A stretch of 64,000 bases of DNA, taken from the NCBI GenBank assembly GCA_965229635.1, contig OZ245894.1, positions 7,006,001 through 7,070,000 on the forward strand, in the 5' to 3' direction. Below are positions 43,834-52,728 of this stretch, one piece after another (the first letter of the stretch is position 1; every line of letters begins with the position of its first letter). This stretch comes from BQJU01 sp965229635. GTDB lineage: Bacteria > Bacteroidota > Bacteroidia > Chitinophagales > Saprospiraceae. Made by a program: the position numbers and the translations under genes. Below the pieces are notes generated by a model that worked only from the letters and a program-made list of their open reading frames with translations, was not told where the DNA came from and searched no databases.

Positions 43834-44310
43834 ATGAAAAATCTATTGTTTTTAGTAGTTGGAGCGATGTTGTTTTTTGCCTGTGGCGGTTCTTCGAATC
43901 AGGAAGATTCGGGTACCAAGACAAAGCCAAAGAGTATGATCGCTGAACCCAAAGCCGATGACGGCAAGGGTATAGGAGAAATAACAAATGTATCCCTCAA
44001 CAATCCGCTCGATGCCAGTATGGTGGAAAAGGGAAAAGCCATTTACGAAATGAAATGTGCTTCCTGCCACAAACTGACCGATCAGCGTGTAGTGGGCCCA
44101 GGTTGGAAAGACATCACCGACCGTCGCAAGCCGGAATGGATCATGAATATGACCATGAATGTGGAAGAGATGCTTGAAAAAGATCCCGCCGCAAAGGAAA
44201 TGCTCAAGGAGTGTCTGGTGCGCATGCCCAATCAAAACCTGTCGAAAGAAAATGCCCGGGATGTACTCGAATTTATGTATGCCAATGACGGCGTGCCCGT
44301 GGCAGAGTAA
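43834..44310 (+). CDS. Lipoprotein monoheme cytochrome c
   Basis: 158 residues from the ATG at 43834 (the frame opens earlier but this begins the signal MKNLLFLVVGAMLFFAC, Cys17). One haem site CASCH at 75-79, a Met ligand in RMPNQNLS near 140. Small class I cytochrome c, anchored in the outer leaf of a membrane. Given its place beside nosZ it is a good candidate electron donor to NosZ CuA; that is inference. Confidence 0.87.
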   Translation: MKNLLFLVVGAMLFFACGGSSNQEDSGTKTKPKSMIAEPKADDGKGIGEITNVSLNNPLDASMVEKGKAIYEMKCASCHKLTDQRVVGPGWKDITDRRKPEWIMNMTMNVEEMLEKDPAAKEMLKECLVRMPNQNLSKENARDVLEFMYANDGVPVAE

Positions 44311-44394
44311 TCGACTCGCTATTTGTGTGGGAAGAATTTTACCAACAAAAGTCAGGTAATGTTCTTCCCGCTCTGCAAAAGACTTTTTAGCATT

Positions 44395-45630
44395 ATGTAT
44401 AAGAATTGGATGAGGATTAGCCTCCTCAATTTTGCGATTGCCGCCTCAATGGGTGCCGTACTTCGTTTTGCCTTCGTTCGCGAGATCAGCTGGCTGAATT
44501 TCCGGCATTTCCTGCACGGACACTCGCACCTGGCTATGTTGGGTTGGATTTTCCAGGCCTTATTTATCCTGCTACTTTACAATTTTCTGCCCAGGGAAAA
44601 ACAAACCACCCGTCGCTACAAGGCCATTTTTTGGTTGAGCCAAACCAGTGTGATGGGTATGCTGTTTACCTTTCCTTTCATGGGATACGCGCCCTGGTCT
44701 ATTTTCTTTTCCACCTGCCATATTCTGGTTTCCTATGCCTTTACTTATCGTTTCTGGAAAGACCTTCCCGCTACCTCCCCATCGGTCACGTTTGTAAAAA
44801 CGGCACTGGTTTTTATGCTGCTCTCTACTGTTGCCCTCTGGGCAATGGGTCCGGTGATTGCAATGGGCATGAAGGGGTCAGCCTTATATTATGCTACTGT
44901 ACAGTTTTATTTACATTTTCAGTTTAATGGCTGGTTTACCTTTGCCGTCATCGGGCTTTTTCTAAAGTACCTGGAGGACCAAAAAATAGCTTTGCCAGCG
45001 GTTCAGCTACGCTGGTTTTATCGGTTACTGGTGCTATCCAGCTTACTGACCTACGCCCTGGTCATTGCCTGGTCAACACCGTTGAAACTGATTTTCTGGA
45101 CCAATAGCCTGGGCGTTTTACTCCAACTGGGCGCCGGTCTCATTTTGATAAAATTATTGTGGCCTTTGCGGCAAACACTAAAGGCTCAACTTCCTTTCTG
45201 GTCCCGCACCTTGCTACTGATCTCTGCGGCCTGCTTTTTGCTCAAAATATTGATGCAGTCTGCCATTGCTATTCCCGCCATGGCCACCATTGGCTTCACC
45301 ATCCACAATTATGTCATTGGATTTATACACTTGATTTTGTTAGGGGTGATTACCCTATTTATTTTAGGCATGAGTACCTTTCAGCAATTGATCCACCTTC
45401 ACAAGCCAGTGAGCCGCTGGGGCCTGGGCCTACTGCTCCTCGGTTTTTTGGGTAGTGAATTCATCCTCTATCTTCAAGGTACCCTGCTCTGGTCACGGCT
45501 GGGCTTTTTTCCCTATTATTATGAAATACTCTTTGCCGTTTCGGCTTTAATGCCGATTGGGGTGATTTTACTGGTGCTATCACAAGGGATTGGAGCGCAT
45601 ATTATGGAAACGACCAACAAGGGAGATTAA
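44395..45630 (+). CDS. His-rich polytopic membrane protein next to nos genes
   Basis: 411 residues from the ATG at 44395 (MYKNWMRISLLNF), about 12 helices. The second helix begins FLHGHSHLAMLGW, with three closely spaced His, and other His occur in later helices (STCHILVSYAF, FYLHFQFNGW, TIHNYVIGFIHL). This pattern resembles haem- or metal-binding helices of haem-copper oxidase subunit I or NnrS-like proteins, but I cannot assign it firmly. A role in NO/N2O metabolism or respiratory-complex assembly is plausible from context. Confidence 0.6.
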   Translation: MYKNWMRISLLNFAIAASMGAVLRFAFVREISWLNFRHFLHGHSHLAMLGWIFQALFILLLYNFLPREKQTTRRYKAIFWLSQTSVMGMLFTFPFMGYAPWSIFFSTCHILVSYAFTYRFWKDLPATSPSVTFVKTALVFMLLSTVALWAMGPVIAMGMKGSALYYATVQFYLHFQFNGWFTFAVIGLFLKYLEDQKIALPAVQLRWFYRLLVLSSLLTYALVIAWSTPLKLIFWTNSLGVLLQLGAGLILIKLLWPLRQTLKAQLPFWSRTLLLISAACFLLKILMQSAIAIPAMATIGFTIHNYVIGFIHLILLGVITLFILGMSTFQQLIHLHKPVSRWGLGLLLLGFLGSEFILYLQGTLLWSRLGFFPYYYEILFAVSALMPIGVILLVLSQGIGAHIMETTNKGD

Positions 45631-46204
45631 TTGGATGCTTTGGAGATGACCAGTTGGAAAACATCCCATTATCAAATAATCGTATTTTGAAAAAAGATAG
45701 CGCACCGCTGGTGAGCCATCTTAAAACTGCGGTTTCAAAGATTGTGATGAAATAAATTTTAGTCAGCTAAAGTACATTTTCATTCTATACAAATAATTAA
45801 CACTGTTTCATTTTCTTATTCATATAATATCTACTACATTTAGGGCTCAGCATTCGCGCTAACTTCAAAACAAATACCATTCTACCTGCAAAAGTACAGA
45901 ATCTACTAAGCATTAGTGTTTTGGTAAACTTCATCAGCAAAGCATAAACACACAAAGTTCCAAACGCTTGTATTGGTTCTAACACAATACAAGGCTCTAT
46001 TTCTATTCCATTTTCTCGTGCTTTGATAGATTTCGTGGTCAAGCCAAGAGGTCAATCAAAAGCGCCTGTAAGAAGCGTTGATTGGGTTCTTTGGTTGACT
46101 TTGAATCACGGGATTTATCAAAGCACACATTTTTGATAGCACAAATGTCAGGTTACGACATTTGCCAGGCTTGCTTTTTCATTTCTAAAACCGATATGTA
46201 ATTT
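45631..46204. other. 574-bp gap with a partial R1 repeat
   Basis: 45700-45765 is related to the sequence before R1 at 57590 and 61210 (GCGCACCGCTGGTGAGCCATC, split as in those copies, then GATGAAATAAATTT at 45746-45759). The rest, including an 81-codon minus-strand open frame, is A/T-rich and shows no gene I can support. Confidence 0.5.
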
Positions 46205-49200
46205 ATGAAAACACCTATTCGCGTACTTAAAGGAACAATCCCCGTGCTTTTATTACTGAGCGGGGTTTTGTTTCTGTTCGGCAATCACAACCAGCCTACT
46301 CTCTGGTGGTCCAAAGTCCAAACTTTTATCAATGGACAACAATATTTACCTCCATTAAGAACCACCACTACCACTAGTTCTAATGTATATTGTAATCCCT
46401 TGCAAAGCCTGTCGATGGGAACCGGCACAGGAAGTTCTACTTTTGATGAATGTGTACCTGATACTATTGTTTTGTCAACAAATGCCGTTACCGGCACCAA
46501 TGCTTCTACGGATAACCAGGAAATGGTTTTCCACGATTTATGTGGAGCAGGTGAGTTCGTTGTTAAGCTTTCTGCTCTTTCCGGTGGTTATGCAGGGGTA
46601 TTTGTAAGAGAAAGCAATGCTGCGGGTGCCAGAAAATGTGCCTATTTATCGCAGTTGGGAAGCCAGTTATTTTTACAAAAAAGAACCACGAATAACTTCC
46701 CATTTTTCCAGTCAACCTTTTCGGCTCCCAGCCACCAATGGCTGAAAATCACCCGTAGCGGTAACTATGTCTCCGGTTTCTGGTCCACAAACGGAATAAA
46801 TTGGAACCTTTCCTTCTTTACGCTTCAGGCCATGACGGATTGTGTAGAAATAGGGGTAGCTGCCTACAGTACCAGCAGCGGTACCACCATTGATGCAACC
46901 TTTACTGATATTAGCTTTGCGCAGGGGGATACCGTACCCGATACGGAGGTCATGTTTGCCGATACCCTGATCAATGCTGACGCTGGCGATACCGTACAAG
47001 TTTGTGTAAACCTGGAAAATCCATGTTATTGTGGTCCAACCAGTGTGGATGTCGTTTTGAATACCGATTCTCTGCCTCATTTCATCGGATACCAGACCCA
47101 AACCTTGACCTTTGAAGAAAATGATACCACCCAATGTTTTTCCATTGTCCTGGAACACGCTGATAGCACCAAAACCTACAGCCTCAATCTGGCCAACGTA
47201 CAAGGAGGCTATCAGGCTAACGCCGGTACTCCGGCTTCTCTTGATATCGTGGTAGAGGGCCAGGAGCCTCCTGCACCGACTTTTGCCGTATGTGGTAGTT
47301 TTTACAAAACGCCTCCGACCATTACCGATAGTACGGCCCTCTTATTTAGTGATCGCTTCGGCAACCTTTACCTTGAAGAGGAACTAGAGCTTCCACCGCC
47401 TTCACAAACACTTTTACCTTCCTCTTCTTGCGGCTGTGATGAATTTACTGACCTGGAAGTACCCTGGCAAAGTGAAAATTATTTTGAGTTGTATTTTCAA
47501 GATTGCATTACACCAACCAATCCTCCATCTGGTTTTGCTGATCCGACTTTGGGCGAGGCACGGAGAAGGGTTGCCTGTAAGGCCTTTGCGTATTTGGCGC
47601 ATTTGATTCAGCGGAGTGAAGACCCTTGTGATGAGGAGCACGAGTTACCCCCTGTCAATATTGAGGTCGTTTCATTTAATAATCAAGATGGTATATTAGC
47701 TACTGGTTCCCCCTACTTTGAAGGCCCATTCTATGAACAAGAAGGAGGGATTATTGACGGATTAGCGTGGAAAATGATTAATAACCCTGGATATTATAAC
47801 CAAAATCCAGCACCAGAGAATTTCTTTCATGGAAAGTTTACCCTAAATGTAGCTTATGAATATTTTCTAGAAGATAGTGAAAATATTGACGCTGATAAGT
47901 TTGACCTGTACACCGTGGCTTTGCATGAAGGGCTACATATATTAGGTTTCCTTTCTTTAGCGCAAATAAATACCGGTGACCCTTATGTTTTTCTGGACAT
48001 GGATGGAAATGAAAATGTAGTTTTGAGATCATATAGTCGATTCGATACACATTTGGCTTTAGAATTTGAAAACACCACCCCATTTGTAGTTCGAGATGCT
48101 ATAGACCCTTACACTTGGATTCTAAATCCCCTAATTGATGTTAGTACCGATCTGCATTCGAGTTGTACCAATATCTCGGGGCCCCAAATGAACTTTGTAA
48201 CTCATGATGGCAATACTAAGTACCCAATTTATACAGGCGGATATACTGACGACCCCAATACTCCCGAAAATGATGAAGCAAATCAAAGCACTTCTTTCAG
48301 TCATCTGCATATCAACTGTTCTAATCCGCCGGATGAATACCTAATGTATGCATTCATTAACAAAGGTACGCGACTTGATCTTGCGGAAGATGGCGAAAAG
48401 CGCATCCTTTGTGAGTTAGGATATCAACTATCAGGCATGAGCAATTGCTCCTGCTCTGTAGCGGGAAATCACGACCCGGTAAAAGCCTGCACGGACGAAT
48501 TATTTGAATTCACTATCTGTGATGAGGAATCTACAGAATTGATCATCGATCTTGATGATTTATTGGGCAATGATGTGGGCGCTGATGGAGTCACTGACCT
48601 TGTGGTATTTGATGCTGACGACCAAATCGTGAATAATCAAAATGGTACACTTTCTCTGACAGTGTGCTTTCCGGGAATCCACTCCTTTAAATACACTCCA
48701 ATTTCCAGCACTTGTCCTCAAGAAGGAAATCCTGTGATCGTGACTGTTTTGGTAAAACGATGCGAAGACTGTGAGTTTTTTTCAACAGAAAATGAAGTGC
48801 CAAAAAACAATAACTGTAATCTAATTTGTAACCCTCATCTGACGGCATACGAGGATGGACAATTAGTAGGTCTAGATTCAGTTCATGGAATAAGTTGTGG
48901 AGTAAATTGCTTTGATTTCCCAGGCTGGTTCAAGGCTACCGTAACACCAGATTTTTTCGGGAACGAATCCCAATCTGCTAATTCTGGTTCAATCAGGATG
49001 CGTGCAAAAGCTCCGATTGCCTATGAATCAACCTATGCGCCTATATCCTTGGAGGGCGGAAGATACTTCTTTTCTTATTATTCAAAGGGACGTAATAATC
49101 CAACAAGTAGTGACACTTTTAAGTACAAAATCAATATCGAACTCATTGATCAGGATTTTAAAGCCCAGTTTGGTGACTGCACTGGTTTTCCATTACATAT

Positions 49201-52200
49201 TGAGGATGTCGACTTTAATATTGGTGAACGCAGTACAATAAGCTCTACTCAATTTGAAAATCCAGTTTTCAGCAATTTTGTTCGAGATATTTCTTGTCTT
49301 GACATTCCCTCAGCTAATAATTATAGTGCCATCTGGTTTTGGCCGGAAATTACACTCCCTGGCGATGGAGCACAGCAAAAAAACATCTACCTTGACGAAG
49401 TAGAAGTCATCCCTGATGACTTTACTGCAGGTGCCGATCAGATTTTTGTATGCGATTCCCTGTATTTAGGAGGCATTGACTTTTGTATGCTCTCAGATCT
49501 GGAAGTCCGGTACACCTGGAAAGATGACGAAGATAATACCCTTCTGGAATACACCGTAGAGCATACTCAAAGCGGGACTACACTAATAGACAGCATTCCT
49601 GTTGATACGGTAAATATTCCTGTACTAGCAGTTTTTCCAACGCAAACCACAACCTATACCCTGATGCGGGAAGTGGTTACCTCTGGTTTTGACGACTTTG
49701 CAGCTTGTTTTGAGGATGAAGATGAAGTAGTTGTAACCTTCGTGGCCACGCCTCCTACGGCTACCCTAAATCTGGACTCCGAAGATTGCGGTCTGGCTAC
49801 TTTTTCCATTTCCGGGCTGCAGGCAGGTGAAACCTGGGAAATTAATTATGGAGATGGCACTACCGGCAGTTCACTGCAACACAATTATTCTACCTCAGTA
49901 GATACCTTTACCGCCACGCTATCCGTGACCAATCCATGTGGTACTACCCAAAGTACAGTAGTGGTAGAAGTGGAAGGGTGTAGTGAAGCGTTATGTTGCC
50001 CTATTTCAGGATCTATCTTCTTGTCCAATAATATAACCATTACCGAAGCCATTGCGGCGGGCTTACCTTCTGGTAGTACCGGCCAGGATTTGTGTATTGA
50101 AGATACCCTGACCATTGACCAGGATTATGCCTTCACCGGTAATCTCTACATGGGGCCTGATGCTGCCATTGTGGTGGATTCCTTATCGACGCTTGAACTG
50201 GATGGCGCTCACCTGCAAGGTTGTGACTTCCTCTGGGCAGGCATTATCGTTCAGAAACCAAGAATGAATGGTGGTTTTAGCTTAATTAGTCACAACCAAA
50301 CCATCATTGAAGATGCCAAAAAAGGCATTGATGCGGCCAATAAAGTGCTACTTGATATCACGAAAACGACATTTGATCGAAACTATATTGGCATGAACCT
50401 GGTAGACGTTTCGATTTCCGGTTTTTATGGCAACACTTTTGATTGTACAACGCCCCTAACTCCTCCCTTGGACACCACAGAAGCGATTGGTACCTATGGC
50501 TATGTGGGCATTAACAGCCTGCGGGGTATTCTCCACATTGGCGTAGCCGGAGCAACTGTCAATACTTTCCAAAATCTACGCAATGGAATTTTTAATGAGG
50601 GTGCAATATTAACAGTTGAGAACAGCGTATTTTATGATCTTGAAAAAGGAGTCGATGAACCTTATGATTATACGGGATATGGTATCCGGCATTATGGAAC
50701 CAGTTATGCACCATTGATTCAAAAGGGATTGGGATCGACAGCCCTTATTCCCACTTTTGAAAATTGCTATACCGGAGTCTGGGCCAACTTTAGTAATGTG
50801 AACGTCCGTTCAAACCGAATGGATAACATGTATATTGGTGTTCACATTGAAAATTCAAAAGATGGAGTGTTAAAGATTAGCCAAAACAAAATTGACTGCT
50901 TTGGCATAGGCATTAGTCTTTTGCAAAATGATCCGGCTCAATCAATTGATGTGGTTAAAAATATCATCTATGTTGATCAAACCAGTCTTTCGGTACATAA
51001 CGGGTGGGGTATTGATGTGAATGAGAATGGAGGCGAACAAATCAATGCAAGAATTAGGCAAAACGACATTTATTTGTATCAGGAAAATTTTGGCCTATAC
51101 CTGAACACGACCAATAAATATACCATTGAGGAAAATGAAGTTTTCCTGGTAGGGACCACGGCTAATAATGCCGTCGGTGTCTCTATTAACAACAGCACCA
51201 ACTGCCGGGTATCCTGCAATGAAGTAACCGGTATTGGCAAGGGATTTGGCATTGTGTCTCATTACACGTCTTCCACCCTGTTTACCTGTAATACGGTAGA
51301 AAACCTGACCACCGGAACCGCCTTTGGAGGAGCCAGCAGTGATAATGAGTTGAAAAATACGGTCTATATCCCTCCCTTTAGTCAGGGGCTATTGTACGAG
51401 GCCAACATACAAATGATGCCCATCCAAAGCCATCGGGGCAATCGCTGGGAGTTGGGAAGCTATGGAGTAGCAGCGGCGGTGCATTTGGGTAATGGACCAC
51501 CTGCCTTTTATACAGAACAGGGATTTATTATTAATACTACCTCCCCTCCGACATATCCTCCGACAATAGCTCTTCCGAATTCTAGCGGAGCAACTGGAAC
51601 TGATTGGTTTAGAGTTTTTCCAGGAACCTCAGCCACCTGTTCACCGACCTCAGAATGCTCCCTTTTAGGCTTTGTGCCGATCAAGGAAGAAATAAGAACA
51701 AATGAAGAGCAATTGGCTGTAGGTGATTTTGCCAATACCTGGTCCGGGGGGTTGCATTGGGCCGCTCAATGGCAACTCTACAAGATGTTAGAGACGGCCG
51801 CCAGTATTAGAGATACTTCAACGGTGATGGCCACCTATTATTCCAGTAAAGGTACTGCTGCACTGGGGCGTTTGTATCATCTACACAAAAATTTGGATAC
51901 ACTATTCCAATTGTTACCCACTCAAAGGGCCGCTTTGCAGCAAAACCTGCAACAAACTGATTCGTTGATGGAAGCATTGATCCTGGCGGATAGTGTGCTG
52001 ATCAACCATCCCGGTTCTGCCGTACCGGGGCTGACAAAACAACTACTAGCACAATGCGATTCATTGTTAATACTCTTGGAAAATTTGGTGGATACGCTGC
52101 AATTGGAAAGAGCAGCCTTCAGGGATTCACTGTATGTACAAAATGCTAGTATTTCAGATACCGCAGTTTATCAATCCAATGAAAAATGGGTAAATGGTAT

Positions 52201-52678
52201 CTCCCTGAATACCCTTTTTCTGGATAGTTTAGGACTAGATTCCCTACAGGCGGATACTCTGTACAATATTGCATTACAATGCCCCGAATACGGAGGCCCA
52301 GCAGTATACCGGGCTCGTAGTCTTTACGGGCTATATGACAAGGTCAACTTTGATACGATCACCTGTCAATCTTCTGCATCGCGTCAGAGTCTTCCTGCTG
52401 TTCCTTACGGTATTACGCCTCCGAGTGAACAAAACCCGACTTTCCAGGTATTCCCCAACCCCAACAATGGAAACTTTACCGTAACTTACGAATTACCACA
52501 GAATGCAACGTTGCGTATAACCGACCTGACCGGAAGAACAGTGAAAACGATTGAACTTTTTGCGGATACTCAACGTCAGGAAATAATAGCTTCCGAGCTT
52601 AATCCGGGGCTTTATTACCTACAAGTAGTTTCCGAACAACATGAATTATTACACAGTCAACGAATTGTCATTTATTAA
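46205..52678 (+). CDS. 2157-residue T9SS protein with leishmanolysin-like zinc motif and beta-helix
   Basis: An N-terminal hydrophobic signal, a beta-sandwich (about 90-240), a Calx-beta-like domain (255-350) and a protease-like domain (430-760) with HEGLHILGF (His574, Glu575, His578) and a downstream SHLHINCSNPPDEYLM. In leishmanolysin (M8) the HExxHxLGF motif is likewise followed by SHW, then DELM, which supplies the third His and Met-turn. A PKD-like domain lies near 1190-1250, a long right-handed beta-helix at about 1300-1730, a helical region at 1830-2030, and a T9SS sorting domain (FQVFPNPNNG) at the end. Probably surface-exposed. Its 3' end is the ancestor of the tails repeated downstream. 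Confidence 0.85.
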   Translation: MKTPIRVLKGTIPVLLLLSGVLFLFGNHNQPTLWWSKVQTFINGQQYLPPLRTTTTTSSNVYCNPLQSLSMGTGTGSSTFDECVPDTIVLSTNAVTGTNASTDNQEMVFHDLCGAGEFVVKLSALSGGYAGVFVRESNAAGARKCAYLSQLGSQLFLQKRTTNNFPFFQSTFSAPSHQWLKITRSGNYVSGFWSTNGINWNLSFFTLQAMTDCVEIGVAAYSTSSGTTIDATFTDISFAQGDTVPDTEVMFADTLINADAGDTVQVCVNLENPCYCGPTSVDVVLNTDSLPHFIGYQTQTLTFEENDTTQCFSIVLEHADSTKTYSLNLANVQGGYQANAGTPASLDIVVEGQEPPAPTFAVCGSFYKTPPTITDSTALLFSDRFGNLYLEEELELPPPSQTLLPSSSCGCDEFTDLEVPWQSENYFELYFQDCITPTNPPSGFADPTLGEARRRVACKAFAYLAHLIQRSEDPCDEEHELPPVNIEVVSFNNQDGILATGSPYFEGPFYEQEGGIIDGLAWKMINNPGYYNQNPAPENFFHGKFTLNVAYEYFLEDSENIDADKFDLYTVALHEGLHILGFLSLAQINTGDPYVFLDMDGNENVVLRSYSRFDTHLALEFENTTPFVVRDAIDPYTWILNPLIDVSTDLHSSCTNISGPQMNFVTHDGNTKYPIYTGGYTDDPNTPENDEANQSTSFSHLHINCSNPPDEYLMYAFINKGTRLDLAEDGEKRILCELGYQLSGMSNCSCSVAGNHDPVKACTDELFEFTICDEESTELIIDLDDLLGNDVGADGVTDLVVFDADDQIVNNQNGTLSLTVCFPGIHSFKYTPISSTCPQEGNPVIVTVLVKRCEDCEFFSTENEVPKNNNCNLICNPHLTAYEDGQLVGLDSVHGISCGVNCFDFPGWFKATVTPDFFGNESQSANSGSIRMRAKAPIAYESTYAPISLEGGRYFFSYYSKGRNNPTSSDTFKYKINIELIDQDFKAQFGDCTGFPLHIEDVDFNIGERSTISSTQFENPVFSNFVRDISCLDIPSANNYSAIWFWPEITLPGDGAQQKNIYLDEVEVIPDDFTAGADQIFVCDSLYLGGIDFCMLSDLEVRYTWKDDEDNTLLEYTVEHTQSGTTLIDSIPVDTVNIPVLAVFPTQTTTYTLMREVVTSGFDDFAACFEDEDEVVVTFVATPPTATLNLDSEDCGLATFSISGLQAGETWEINYGDGTTGSSLQHNYSTSVDTFTATLSVTNPCGTTQSTVVVEVEGCSEALCCPISGSIFLSNNITITEAIAAGLPSGSTGQDLCIEDTLTIDQDYAFTGNLYMGPDAAIVVDSLSTLELDGAHLQGCDFLWAGIIVQKPRMNGGFSLISHNQTIIEDAKKGIDAANKVLLDITKTTFDRNYIGMNLVDVSISGFYGNTFDCTTPLTPPLDTTEAIGTYGYVGINSLRGILHIGVAGATVNTFQNLRNGIFNEGAILTVENSVFYDLEKGVDEPYDYTGYGIRHYGTSYAPLIQKGLGSTALIPTFENCYTGVWANFSNVNVRSNRMDNMYIGVHIENSKDGVLKISQNKIDCFGIGISLLQNDPAQSIDVVKNIIYVDQTSLSVHNGWGIDVNENGGEQINARIRQNDIYLYQENFGLYLNTTNKYTIEENEVFLVGTTANNAVGVSINNSTNCRVSCNEVTGIGKGFGIVSHYTSSTLFTCNTVENLTTGTAFGGASSDNELKNTVYIPPFSQGLLYEANIQMMPIQSHRGNRWELGSYGVAAAVHLGNGPPAFYTEQGFIINTTSPPTYPPTIALPNSSGATGTDWFRVFPGTSATCSPTSECSLLGFVPIKEEIRTNEEQLAVGDFANTWSGGLHWAAQWQLYKMLETAASIRDTSTVMATYYSSKGTAALGRLYHLHKNLDTLFQLLPTQRAALQQNLQQTDSLMEALILADSVLINHPGSAVPGLTKQLLAQCDSLLILLENLVDTLQLERAAFRDSLYVQNASISDTAVYQSNEKWVNGISLNTLFLDSLGLDSLQADTLYNIALQCPEYGGPAVYRARSLYGLYDKVNFDTITCQSSASRQSLPAVPYGITPPSEQNPTFQVFPNPNNGNFTVTYELPQNATLRITDLTGRTVKTIELFADTQRQEIIASELNPGLYYLQVVSEQHELLHSQRIVIY

Positions 52679-52683
52679 AACTA

Positions 52684-52711
52684 ATCCCCGGAAGAATCAT
52701 CTTCCGGGGAT
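52684..52711 (+). terminator. Terminator after the 2157-residue protein gene (cassette 1)
   Basis: ATCCCCGGAAG (52684-52694) and its complement (52701-52711) form an 11-bp stem with a 6-nt loop, followed by ATTTTACTT. An identical hairpin occurs at 58533-58560. Confidence 0.8.
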
Positions 52712-52728
52712 ATTTTACTTCATTTATA

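Noticed and set aside
45797..46042. 81-codon minus-strand open frame
   Set aside because: A/T-rich gap sequence without promoter, ribosome site or similarity that I can recognise.
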